Source: GWF2-33-9 sp964405755 (GTDB taxonomy: Bacteria > Bacteroidota > Ignavibacteria > Kapaibacteriales > UBA2268). From it: a stretch of 7,343 nt of DNA. The stretch lies in contig CAYOPF010000119.1 of assembly GCA_964405755.1 (NCBI GenBank), positions 1-7,343 on the forward strand, in the 5' to 3' direction. Of this stretch, positions 1 through 6,942 are shown piece by piece. Every line of letters starts with the position of its first letter. Within the stretch, counting starts at the first letter, position 1. The position numbers and the translations under genes are program-made. The notes below the pieces were generated by a model, which was not told where the DNA came from, searched no databases, and saw nothing but the letters and a program-made list of their open reading frames with translations.

Positions 1-21
1 CCGACTTGCATTGGCTGTACC

Positions 22-1024
22 TCAAAGATACGGCGTAATCACACCTCCACCATCAGATTTGTTTATAATAATATCAGTCCAACAACCCCAATTCTCCCAA
101 GTCCAACCATTAATTGGTGAGCAATATGGCTTAACCGCAATTGTTACTAACTTTGAATAAATTTCCCTTTTACCTGGTGGGGCAAACATTGTTCCTCTTT
201 TTATTCTGGAAAGCTGAATTGTATAATCTCCCTGAGGTATATTCCCGAGATAAGTGACTGGTTTGGGTACACCCAATGCGTCAGATCCATTAGTAGCATT
301 ATCACCCAACTCGTTTGGCCACGGAATATTAGGATATTTATAGACCACATTCATAACAGTAAGAGTAACAAAATAGTCATTGAGATAATGATCTGTCATA
401 TTATGTTTAAAACGAATACCCCCGACGCGGGTATCTTCGCCTTGAATATTATCAGAAATTTTAGCAAAAAACGGAGTAATACTTTGAGCACGAACAACAG
501 CAAAATAACCAAGTTCTAGAGTATTGCAACCAATTTTCTTGCTGATGTCGTCAATAATACTTATAGGTAACAAAACCCATTCTTTCTTCGCTGCACTGTA
601 TCTTGCAATAGCAAGTCCAATTGGCGAGGATTCAGAAGTTGCAGGAAGCATAATCTGCAAAGGGGATTGGAAAATAAAATTTTCCGGACCAAATAGATAA
701 ATTGAACCCACAACCTTATAGCTTGCAGGAATTTGAGCAGGAAGTTCGCCCTCTTTAACGTCCTGTTTAATTGTAAATAGCACTTCACCCAAAGAACCAT
801 TTTTCTGATGGGACACTTCCCAATGAAACGTTCAGATTAGCACCGTTACTTGTTTCAAGTAATCCTCCATTTTCTGTGTTAAACGCAGCCTTGAAGGACG
901 AAGTAGTAGTCGGATTTGGCTGTGGATTATCAGTAGAGTCACTGGAATCGCAGGAAGTAAGACTAATCAGAACAAAAACAAAAAACATAGTCATTAAAAC
1001 TGAGTAGGTCAATTTAGTTTTCAT
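22..1024 (-). pseudogene. Frameshifted surface lipoprotein with ZU5-like region
   Basis: Two overlapping minus-strand frames read as one protein. The first (1024 to 785) starts MKTKLTYSVL, has a hydrophobic signal segment (residues 6-22) and a lipobox LTSC with the lipidated Cys at residue 25, followed by an acidic Ser/Asp/Pro/Thr linker. The second (816 to 22, no ATG, only GTG at the overlap) carries the rest. Dropping one A from the A5 run (T5 at 800-804 on the plus strand) joins them as SVPSENGSLGEVLFTIKQ and gives 333 residues. Residues about 52-125 (GGLLETSNGANLNVSLGSVP onward) resemble ZU5-like domains of bacterial surface lipoproteins, which often open with GG-L---GV-L-IP-GA. The C-terminal half is not recognised; it has a Trp/Cys-rich tail (YCSPINGWTWENWGCW). 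An AGGTGAC ribosome site lies a few bases before the ATG. Outer-membrane lipoprotein is an inference. Whether the shift is real decay or a sequencing error cannot be told here. Confidence 0.75.
800..804 (-). other. Frameshift site in homopolymer run
   Basis: An A5 run on the minus strand is where the two lipoprotein frames meet. With A4 the codons read TCA GAA AAT GGT TCT TTG GGT (S E N G S L G) and stay open to the stop at 22. With A5 the upstream frame ends at a TGA 13 codons after the GGA-AGT-GTC codons. The position of the indel is inferred from protein continuity; any single-base loss nearby would also restore the frame. Confidence 0.7.
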
Positions 1025-1128
1025 CTTGTCACCTATTTTAACAATTTTTAGTAATTTTCAAATAAAAAGACATACAAATTTTACAATCGATTTCTTAAAT
1101 CTACAGCATTTTTTGAATTAGTTCGATG

Positions 1129-1168
1129 AAATTTAATAATAAACTTTTAATATATTATTATTAAATTT
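1129..1168. repeat. 14-bp perfect AT-only inverted repeat
   Basis: The left arm AAATTTAATAATAA (1129-1142) is exactly complementary in reverse to TTATTATTAAATTT (1155-1168), with a 12-base spacer. It lies about 105 bases upstream of the lipoprotein start and downstream of the broken small gene. It has no GC core and no adjoining T tract, so it is a poor intrinsic terminator. It could be an operator-like palindrome for the lipoprotein gene, or chance in very AT-rich DNA. Confidence 0.4.
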
Positions 1169-1215
1169 GTTAATTATACTTGTGATTTATATTTGGCGAA
1201 TTTTGCTGACTGTAT

Positions 1216-1410
1216 TTAGTTGCTTGCATAATCGGACTTGTGTTTCAAATCGAGGTTATTTTTGCATTGTTGAAAGAAGCTGTGCTCAGAAGGATTTGCA
1301 TTTGCTGCTATCCTAGATTTTTCAATCCAATAATCAACTAAGTCTTCATCTTTTATGCCTTAATCATCGTAATAACTAGGGATCTCACAATTACATTCTT
1401 CATTTTTCAT
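1216..1410 (-). pseudogene. Small hypothetical gene interrupted by in-frame TAA
   Basis: Reading the minus strand from an ATG at 1410 gives MKNEECNCEIPSYYDD, then TAA (1362-1360), then in the same frame 47 open codons beginning GIKDEDLVDYWIEKSRIAAN and ending KSDYASN before a TAA at 1218-1216. The whole would be 64 residues with one internal stop. The charged, soluble-looking composition and higher GC than the flanks argue that it was coding. There is no Shine-Dalgarno, and no ATG directly after the internal stop for a shortened product. I do not recognise the family. It may be a decayed small gene, a base-calling error at one codon, or a chance open stretch. Confidence 0.4.
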
Positions 1411-1690
1411 GCAAAAATACTAATTGAATAATTCGTTGTAAATCGGTAATTCTAAATACAATTTCAAATTTAAACCAGTTTATTTTTATATTTCAAAAAA
1501 CTTAACCCTCGATTGCAAAATTACAAAAAAGAGTTGTTTGGTCGTAATAAAATCAAGAAAATATGAAATCGAAAAAAGTTTACATTTATTAATTGAATAA
1601 AATTGCTACCTAGTCAAAAGCATAAAGATCAAAAAATGCAAAACAATAGTCTTCAAATAAAAGTAACGCCTTTGGGTATATATAAACTTT
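1411..1690. other. Non-coding AT-rich spacer
   Basis: This stretch between the broken small gene and the terminator of the zinc-ribbon gene has stops in all frames and no open frame worth calling. Apart from the candidate minus-strand -7 box at 1516-1523, I see no structured RNA, repeat or gene remnant in it. Confidence 0.6.
1516..1523 (-). promoter_or_regulatory. Candidate -7 box (TAATTTTG) for broken small gene
   Basis: On the minus strand this reads TAATTTTG, an exact match to the Bacteroidota -7 pattern TAnnTTTG and identical to the two boxes upstream of the 16S gene. It lies about 105 bases before the ATG at 1410. No TTTG -33 element is seen at the expected 19-21 base spacing, so the call is weak. 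Confidence 0.3.
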
Positions 1691-1718
1691 AAAAAAAGCC
1701 CTTCAGTGGAAGGGCTTT
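1691..1718 (-). terminator. Intrinsic terminator of zinc-ribbon gene
   Basis: A perfect 10-bp stem (AAAGCCCTTC at 1695-1704, GAAGGGCTTT at 1709-1718) closes a 4-base loop. Read on the minus strand it is followed by a run of seven Ts (1697-1691, three of them in the stem), the layout of a Rho-independent terminator. It lies 58 bases past the stop of the zinc-ribbon gene. On the plus strand only three Ts follow, so it acts mainly for minus-strand transcription. Confidence 0.88.
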
Positions 1719-1775
1719 AAATCACTACTATTGGGGATTTATAAAGTACTAATAAAATATTGTAGTAAATTAGGG

Positions 1776-2039
1776 TTAGAAATCAAATATATCACCAAGA
1801 AAGGATTTCTTTTTAGACTTAGAATAACCATATGATTTGCGATCATCATCATCCCGAAAAACTTGTCCAGTATTTCTTTCTCTTTGTCTAAAATTATCGT
1901 CGATACCTGTGGATCTTTCAATTATTTTTTCAAGCTCACCTCTATCAAGCCAAATACCTCTGCATTTAGGGCAATAGTCGACTTCTATACCCTGTTTATC
2001 GCTTATCAATAAATCTACATTACACAATGGACATAACAT
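1776..2039 (-). CDS. TFIIB-type zinc-ribbon protein
   Basis: A complete 87-residue protein. Two CxxC pairs (C3/C6 and C23/C26) form one zinc ribbon. The segment DYCPKCRGIWLDRGELEKII (21-40) is the signature of the zf-TFIIB family of small bacterial proteins (COG3809-like), as is the Lys-rich run followed by SFLGDIFDF at the C-terminus. Length fits the family. Residues 43-76 are charged and low in complexity (RQRER, RDDDDRK) and probably disordered. The molecular role of the family is not established; nucleic-acid or protein binding through the ribbon is an inference from the fold. The start is well supported: AAAAGGAG (2048-2055) lies 8 bases before the ATG, unusually strong for this AT-rich, Shine-Dalgarno-poor genome. 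It is a single-gene transcript closed by the hairpin at 1695-1718. Confidence 0.9.
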   Translation of the reverse strand: MLCPLCNVDLLISDKQGIEVDYCPKCRGIWLDRGELEKIIERSTGIDDNFRQRERNTGQVFRDDDDRKSYGYSKSKKKSFLGDIFDF

Positions 2040-2453
2040 GATTTTTTCTCCTTTTGTTTATTTAACTTATAATGATATAGTCGAAATAAAATTAATTATA
2101 TTCTATTTTTATTGTAAATTAAAAAAAATAAGTTAAATTATTGAAAATATCTAATGATCTCTTAAATGTTAATAAATCAGTTTACATTGTCCTTATATTT
2201 TTAATTCTCAGTGAATTAATAGCAAGAAGAAACATAACAATTGCAAATCACAAGTTAGATCTTCAATTTTATTCATAAAAATAAAAGGGATTGTTTTAAA
2301 TGAGTATATATAGAACTTTTCATGATGAAGTTAAACGAGTCATCTTAAGATTCTTCACTTACAGGCTCAATATTACACTTGAGAGTCAGTTCAGTAATTA
2401 TTTTTATATTTATATTGGTTAAGTAGCTTTAGATAGTAAGCATAAGTTACTTT
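2040..2453. other. Intergenic region, mostly non-coding
   Basis: This 414-base gap holds the upstream region of the zinc-ribbon gene (ribosome site at 2048-2055) and the 3' flank of the toxin gene. Very AT-rich up to about 2290. No TTTG/TAnnTTTG promoter pair stands out. The only open frame of note is a 40-codon plus-strand ORF at 2300-2422, listed separately with low confidence. Confidence 0.6.
2300..2422 (+). CDS. Possible 40-residue small ORF
   Basis: An ATG at 2300 opens MSIYRTFHDEVKRVILRFFT and runs to a TAA at 2420-2422. It is basic and aromatic with an amphipathic-looking start. An AAAAGGG lies about 11 bases upstream, a poorly spaced ribosome site. It runs convergently toward the toxin gene, and a weak 5-bp hairpin followed by Ts (2435-2455) lies just downstream. 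I do not recognise it. Codon 34 onward (NYFYIYIG) looks like AT-rich noncoding DNA read through, so this may be chance or a remnant. Confidence 0.2.
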   Translation: MSIYRTFHDEVKRVILRFFTYRLNITLESQFSNYFYIYIG

Positions 2454-2696
2454 TTATTTATAGATATCTTCTCTTTTTTTAATTTTTACGATTACTATGT
2501 CAGAATTGATTTTGATAAATAGGATTTTGAATTTACCAACTCTAATACGAAAGGTATCTTTTTCACCCTGTATTGGCTTTATATCTACTGGGATATTTTT
2601 AATTAATCTATCCAAAGTTCTATCTACCATTTCTTTATAATTCAATGGTAAATTTAGATAATCGTTATAAGCATTTTTTGTAAATTTAATATTCAT
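2454..2696 (-). CDS. RelE/ParE-superfamily toxin
   Basis: An 80-residue basic protein starting MNIKFTKNAYNDYLNLP. The C-terminal half has the RelE/ParE pattern: DTFRIRVGKFKILFIKI (48-63), where R50, R52 and G54 fit the usual R-R-G-y-R-i-f strand, then IVIVKIKKREDIYK ending the protein with the conserved R75 and Y79. RelE members cut mRNA in the ribosome and ParE members poison gyrase; the sequence alone does not decide between them. I chose ATG 2696 over the TTG at 2705 because the ATG overlaps the antitoxin stop as ATGA, the usual translational coupling. It is the second gene of a two-gene operon with the antitoxin. No clear terminator follows it. Confidence 0.85.
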   Translation of the reverse strand: MNIKFTKNAYNDYLNLPLNYKEMVDRTLDRLIKNIPVDIKPIQGEKDTFRIRVGKFKILFIKINSDIVIVKIKKREDIYK

Positions 2697-2893
2697 CTTT
2701 GCCAAGCAATTGTTTCACCAGAGTAGTACTCTTGCTTAGCATTTTCTATATCAATCTTTTCCTCATCAGATAAAGGGGAATCCTCGGAACTAATAATTAA
2801 ATCGTCAAAAAGTTTAATTAATACAGACTCAGGCTGTAATTTTAATATCGTCACCAGTGTTTCTTGAGGTATCATAATCATATCTTGTGCCAT
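2693..2893 (-). CDS. Antitoxin of RelE/ParE-type pair
   Basis: A 66-residue acidic protein immediately upstream of the toxin and overlapping it by four bases. Residues 1-37 (MIPQETLVTILKLQPESVLI and on) are the probable N-terminal dimerisation or DNA-binding part, though no clear AbrB, ribbon-helix-helix or HTH motif is visible. Residues 38-66 (DSPLSDEEKIDIENAKQEYY then SGETIAWQR) match the acidic toxin-wrapping tail seen in many small antitoxins, which often end in E-YE-GE-- W. An AAAGGG ribosome site (2903-2908) sits 9 bases before the ATG. Neutralising the toxin and autorepressing the operon are inferred from family behaviour; no operator palindrome was evident upstream. Confidence 0.75.
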   Translation of the reverse strand: MAQDMIMIPQETLVTILKLQPESVLIKLFDDLIISSEDSPLSDEEKIDIENAKQEYYSGETIAWQR

Positions 2894-3113
2894 TATGAAA
2901 TTCCCTTTAATTTTTGATGTTAATCAGTTTAATTTAAAACGAATCCTTGATATTTTTATTTTCTATTATCTACTTTACCATTATCAATGCAATTTAAAAA
3001 ATAATGTTCAAATAAGTGAAAAAAATTATTAAAATTAAATGCCGTTTCCTTTTATCAGTATAGTAATTTTTTTGTATTTTTATAATTTATTGTTAATCAA
3101 AAGTTAAGAAAAT

Positions 3114-6100
3114 ATGAAAAAATTTTTTTTACCAGCATTGTTAGTATTGTTTGTAGTTTTATTTAATCAATTATTATCCCAAGATACAGTTGTTGTGCAA
3201 ACTTTTACTTTCAAAGATATTTATAAACGAACTGGCACATTCCTTTTTCCACCCAAAGATGAATCCTTCCGAAAAATTCTAATGCTCTATACCCTTAAAT
3301 GCGACCCATTAACTCCACACGATAAGTATAATTGCGGAGAATGGGACTATTTAACCTACAACTTGATTTATACAAAAACAGGAAAATTCGATTCAACAAA
3401 GAAATCTTTCTTAAAATATTCTTTTGGTTATCAGCAGCCAGATACATTATTCTATTCTAAAAATCAGCCCACAAAAAAAATAACTGAAAAACGGTTTAAT
3501 ACATCGTTAATCGAGCAAAGCGACGAGCAAGTCTATAATGTCGTCACAGGAAGCAATTCTGTTTCTTTCAAGAGCAAGCAAGTAAGAATGCAATTTACCC
3601 TTCAATCCTCCTATTTACGAGGACTTGGTATGAGGAGTGGTGATATAAATAAAATTCAGTTTTACTCTAATTCAACAGGAAAAATACTTAAAGACTTAAA
3701 AATTCAAGTGCAAGGTTCTTCTGTTCCAAAGCTTCCAGGTTTTGTAAATTCCTATTACAACACAGTCTTCTTTGGCGATTATATAATTAAAGATGGTGAC
3801 TGGCAGAATATTTATTTTATCAAACCATTTTTCTGGACACAGTTTCAACATTTACACTTTGATATTAGTTTTATTCAGGACAAAGATAATCCGATTACTT
3901 TCGAAGCAGAACCAACCGATAATGGATTTTTATCTGATACACCCGAAACTTTCTTCAGATTCAATTCTCAAAATGACTACATAGATTGTGGAAACATCAC
4001 AGAATTGAACAATACCCAGAAATTTACTCTAGAAACATGGGTAAATATCACAAAATGGACCAATTGGAGTACAATAATTGGCAAAGGAGATCGCATAATA
4101 TTACAAACAGGTAATCAGGTTGGGCAATTGTATTGCATCGTCCGCAATCCCGATAATACCCACGGACAAGCGGTAAATGCTATAACGGTGGGAGACTGGG
4201 CACACGTGGCAATGGTTTATGACGGTACCAAGGAAACAAATAAGGATAAGTTGAAACTTTATGTAAATGGAACGGAATTAAACTTAACATATACTGGAAT
4301 TTTACCTGATAAAACCCAAGAAACGCAATCATCATTTACAATTTCTTCAAATTTAGGAAGCACAGCATCAATATTTGGATTGATTGATGAGGTTAGAGTA
4401 TGGAATGATGCTCTTACACAAGAAAATATAAATTTATGGAAAGTTAACGATATTTCTTCCAATCATCCAAATTATTCAAATTTGATAGCTTATTACAAAT
4501 TAAATCAAAAGATTAATTTTATCACATTAACTGAAAAAGGAATGTATAACGGTAAACTGATTGGCATTCCACATCCAGAAGAAGCAACACCAAATATGTA
4601 TTACAAATACAATCCAAATAAAGCAGTAGCTCCAAAGTTGAATATATTTAAGGGTAATTACAAGATAAAAGTAGATACTATCGAATTTAACAGAGATTAT
4701 AAATTCGAAAATAATTCAATTGTCGAACTAGGTTTAAATAACAAAATCCCGACAATTTCCAAAATAGATTACTATTATCCTGCTAAATGGGTTTATATGT
4801 ATAATAGCAGCGGAGAAGTTATAGATTCGGTCTATAGCGAACCAACGGGATTTGTTGTAAATCAAAAAATTGATTATTATTCCGATCCATTCGAGGTGAA
4901 AGATGTAACCGAAATTGGTCGATTTATCACCCCCTATGGAATTAATTTGGATTTAGGACCAAATGGCTTCCAATGGGTATATGATGTAACCGATTATGAG
5001 CCACTTTTGCGCGATACAGTGGAATTTTCAGCAGGAAATTTGCAAGAACTGATTGATGTAAAATTCTTATTCATTAAAGGTACTCCACCGAGAAAAGTAA
5101 ACCGAATACAGCCAATTTGGGGGCCAATGCGATCCCTTTTATATTCTGATATGAGTAACGATAAAGTACTGAACAACATTTCATTGGATTTATTACCCGA
5201 TTCGAAGCAGTTTAAAGTAATTACACGATTAACAGGACATGGACACAATAGTAATGATGGCAATTATCCGCATTGTTGCGAATGGAAGCCTAACCAACAT
5301 TTTTTGCAGTCAGGAAGTGATTTGGTGGCAACCTGGATGATTTGGCAAACCAATGATTGCGCGCTCAACCCCGTCTATCCTCAAGGAGGCACTTGGCCAG
5401 GATCACGCGAAGGTTGGTGCCCGGGTGATGTGGTTAAGGATAATAATTTTGAAGTTACAAAATTTGTTAAAAACGGTAAACTCGTTTTAGATTATGATAT
5501 CACTAAAGTACCCGAAAACAACCTAGGTATGGGCAATGGAAATTATGTATCCTGCTTCCAGTTAATAGAGTACTCCGATTTAACCCACACTGTGGATGCC
5601 GAAATTTATGATGTGGAAATGCCTTCAAGATTGGATAGATATTCCAGAATTAATCCTATTTGCACCGATCCAATAATTGTTATCAGAAATAATGGAGTGG
5701 ATGATCTAACAAGTCTTGACTTTGAATACTATGTCGAGGGAGGAACTAAAAATACATTTAAGTGGTCAGGAAAAGTAGCTTCGATGCATACACATAGGGT
5801 TACTTTGCCTGTTAATAACAGCAATTTTTGGTTAGGAAATGGCTCTAACAAATTTTTCGTCAAAATATCAAATCCAAATGGAAAGGCTGACCAATACAGC
5901 GTTAATGATATATTTAATTCAGATTTCAAAATGCCAGACCTGTTGCCTCGAAATAGTAAAATCGAATTAAAAGCCAATCTTCGAGGCGCTGATTTTTCCT
6001 ATACCTTAAAGGATTTATCAGGGAAAGTGATATATTCGCAACAAGTCTTGAATCCAAATCAAATCTATATAGAGAAATTGAATTTACCCGATGGTTGCTA

Positions 6101-6536
6101 TACTTTGGAAGTATTAGATAAAAACAACTATGGCTTGTCCTATTGGGCCTTTGCAGACCAAGGAATTGGCTATCTTAAAATTACAGATGAATCCGGAAAG
6201 AATATCAAAGTATTCAATCCAGACTTCGGCAGAGGTGTGAAATACTCATTTTATCTTGGTTCCTACACATTAGTGCAAGAACCCGATCTGGACAATATTC
6301 TCATGGTATTTCCAAACCCAGCTTCAAAGGAACTAAATATTTACTCAGATAATTTCGAAAATATTCTTTCGATTCAAATATTCGATTTAGAAGGAAATCA
6401 ATTACTAAGTAAATCGTTCGATAATACCATGAATACACCATTATCTGTTCCTATTCAAAGTCTGAAAAGGGGAACATATTTTGCAAAAATTATTTCTACC
6501 GAAAAGGTAATTTCCAGAAAATTCATCGTAGAATAG
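3114..6536 (+). CDS. Secreted PNGase F-like protein with LamG insert and T9SS tag
   Basis: 1140 residues. A signal peptide (1-22, cleavage near LLS-QD) is followed by the start of a PNGase F N-domain: GTFLFPP (41-47), then C63 and C74 bracketing a loop and CGEWDYLTYN (74-83), where D78 aligns with catalytic Asp60 of Elizabethkingia PNGase F. Next come a beta-sandwich-like region (about 137-256) and a LamG/ConA-like lectin domain (about 279-443: FTLETWVN, GDWAHVAMVYDG, LKLYVNG, GLIDEVRVWN). The PNGase fold resumes at IGRFITPYG (601-609) and YDVTDYEPLL (623-632). The C-domain has TGHGH (707-711), CCEWKPNQH (721-729) with E723 matching Glu206, and WPGSREGWCPG (761-771). Glu118 has no evident match. 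A CARDB-like region (about 840-935), another beta domain and a T9SS sorting domain (about 1064-1140, VFPNPASKELNIYS to the end) follow. The likely role is removal or binding of N-glycans outside the cell; activity is unproven. The site upstream is A-rich without Shine-Dalgarno. Transcribed alone. Confidence 0.85.
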   Translation: MKKFFLPALLVLFVVLFNQLLSQDTVVVQTFTFKDIYKRTGTFLFPPKDESFRKILMLYTLKCDPLTPHDKYNCGEWDYLTYNLIYTKTGKFDSTKKSFLKYSFGYQQPDTLFYSKNQPTKKITEKRFNTSLIEQSDEQVYNVVTGSNSVSFKSKQVRMQFTLQSSYLRGLGMRSGDINKIQFYSNSTGKILKDLKIQVQGSSVPKLPGFVNSYYNTVFFGDYIIKDGDWQNIYFIKPFFWTQFQHLHFDISFIQDKDNPITFEAEPTDNGFLSDTPETFFRFNSQNDYIDCGNITELNNTQKFTLETWVNITKWTNWSTIIGKGDRIILQTGNQVGQLYCIVRNPDNTHGQAVNAITVGDWAHVAMVYDGTKETNKDKLKLYVNGTELNLTYTGILPDKTQETQSSFTISSNLGSTASIFGLIDEVRVWNDALTQENINLWKVNDISSNHPNYSNLIAYYKLNQKINFITLTEKGMYNGKLIGIPHPEEATPNMYYKYNPNKAVAPKLNIFKGNYKIKVDTIEFNRDYKFENNSIVELGLNNKIPTISKIDYYYPAKWVYMYNSSGEVIDSVYSEPTGFVVNQKIDYYSDPFEVKDVTEIGRFITPYGINLDLGPNGFQWVYDVTDYEPLLRDTVEFSAGNLQELIDVKFLFIKGTPPRKVNRIQPIWGPMRSLLYSDMSNDKVLNNISLDLLPDSKQFKVITRLTGHGHNSNDGNYPHCCEWKPNQHFLQSGSDLVATWMIWQTNDCALNPVYPQGGTWPGSREGWCPGDVVKDNNFEVTKFVKNGKLVLDYDITKVPENNLGMGNGNYVSCFQLIEYSDLTHTVDAEIYDVEMPSRLDRYSRINPICTDPIIVIRNNGVDDLTSLDFEYYVEGGTKNTFKWSGKVASMHTHRVTLPVNNSNFWLGNGSNKFFVKISNPNGKADQYSVNDIFNSDFKMPDLLPRNSKIELKANLRGADFSYTLKDLSGKVIYSQQVLNPNQIYIEKLNLPDGCYTLEVLDKNNYGLSYWAFADQGIGYLKITDESGKNIKVFNPDFGRGVKYSFYLGSYTLVQEPDLDNILMVFPNPASKELNIYSDNFENILSIQIFDLEGNQLLSKSFDNTMNTPLSVPIQSLKRGTYFAKIISTEKVISRKFIVE
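6300..6533 (+). other. T9SS type A C-terminal sorting domain (coding part)
   Basis: The last about 77 residues of the PNGase F-like protein show the usual order: VFPNPASKELNIYS, then SIQIFDLEGNQLL, then VPIQSLKRGTYFAKI and a final basic strand VISRKFIVE. In Bacteroidota this domain directs proteins through the PorSS/T9SS outer-membrane machine and is usually cleaved. It implies that the host encodes a type IX system elsewhere; none of its components lies in this window. Confidence 0.9.
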
Positions 6537-6747
6537 ATTAAATGGACATTTTTACATTTTTATAATTTCGTTAAGCTGATTAATTATATTGAAGTGAAAA
6601 TTTATTTAAAAGTTTTTGTAGGCAAATGTTAAAGTTTATTTACAAATTATCTTAATGAAATATGACTGTAGATGCGTATTATAACTGCATAAACGAAAAC
6701 ATTGTTAAGATAAAATTAAAATTGTGGAAAAAATATTTTTAAAATAA
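6537..6747. other. Non-coding spacer before rRNA promoters
   Basis: An AT-rich gap between the PNGase F-like gene and the first rRNA promoter. No GC-rich hairpin with a T tract follows the stop codon at 6534-6536, so no intrinsic terminator separates the gene from the rRNA operon. Read-through or Rho-type termination is possible. No gene was seen. Confidence 0.6.
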
Positions 6748-6779
6748 TTTGGATAATTCATTTTTTTGTTGTAATTTTG
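6748..6779 (+). promoter_or_regulatory. rRNA promoter P1 (Bacteroidota type)
   Basis: TTTG at 6748-6751 and TAATTTTG at 6772-6779 are separated by 20 bases. This matches the -33 TTTG / -7 TAnnTTTG promoters described for Bacteroidota sigma factors. The start of transcription would fall a few bases after 6779, giving a leader of roughly 235 bases before the 16S gene. Confidence 0.8.
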
Positions 6780-6869
6780 TGTCCCTTTGCAATTGCAGTT
6801 CTCCAAAAATAGAAGAATAGACCTAAAAAAAGCTTTTTAAAAAAAAGTTAAAAAATATTTTCAAAAATA

Positions 6870-6901
6870 TTTGGTGGTTAAAAATATTTTTCGTAATTTT
6901 G
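6870..6901 (+). promoter_or_regulatory. rRNA promoter P2 (Bacteroidota type)
   Basis: TTTG at 6870-6873, a 20-base gap and TAATTTTG at 6894-6901 repeat the exact geometry of P1, 122 bases downstream. Both are followed by GTCC a few bases later. P2 is the promoter nearer the 16S gene, with a predicted leader of about 110 bases. Tandem promoters are common for rRNA operons. Confidence 0.8.
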
Positions 6902-6929
6902 AAGTCCAACAAATTTGCAAACAGCAAAA

Positions 6930-6942
6930 AGTTCTTTGAAAA
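6930..6942 (+). promoter_or_regulatory. boxA-like antitermination site in rRNA leader
   Basis: AGTTCTTTGAAAA lies downstream of P2 and resembles the boxA element (E. coli TGCTCTTTA) and the AGTTCTTTGA motif common in Bacteroidota rRNA leaders. It would load the Nus antitermination complex on the nascent leader. A degraded counterpart, AGTTCTCCAAAAA, occurs after P1 at about 6798-6810. Confidence 0.6.

Noticed and set aside
1162..1169. TAAATTTG on the plus strand as a -7 promoter box
   Set aside because: It fits TAnnTTTG, but there is no TTTG 19-21 bases upstream and no plus-strand gene follows; it lies inside the AT palindrome.
1636..1692. 18-codon plus-strand ORF (MQNNSLQIKVTPLGIYKL) ending just before the terminator hairpin
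   Set aside because: It is too short, has no ribosome site or promoter, and the hairpin has its T tract on the other strand.
2435..2455. Hairpin AGTAA-N7-TTACT followed by Ts as a terminator
   Set aside because: The 5-bp stem has one G-C pair or two at most and would be unstable. It is not enough to call a terminator for either strand.
3000..3113. Promoter for the large PNGase F-like gene
   Set aside because: The region is extremely T/A-rich with several TTTG and TTATTG strings, but none gives the TTTG-N19-21-TAnnTTTG pair, so no site could be chosen.
4259..5977. Minus-strand and alternate-frame open stretches within the large gene
   Set aside because: They lie inside a gene with strong domain evidence on the plus strand, lack ribosome sites and show no recognisable protein features, so they are frame shadows.
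6662..6742. 26-codon plus-strand ORF starting MTVDAYYNCI
   Set aside because: It is very short, has no ribosome site, and runs into Lys/Phe codons of AT-rich DNA next to the P1 promoter. Chance is the simplest explanation.
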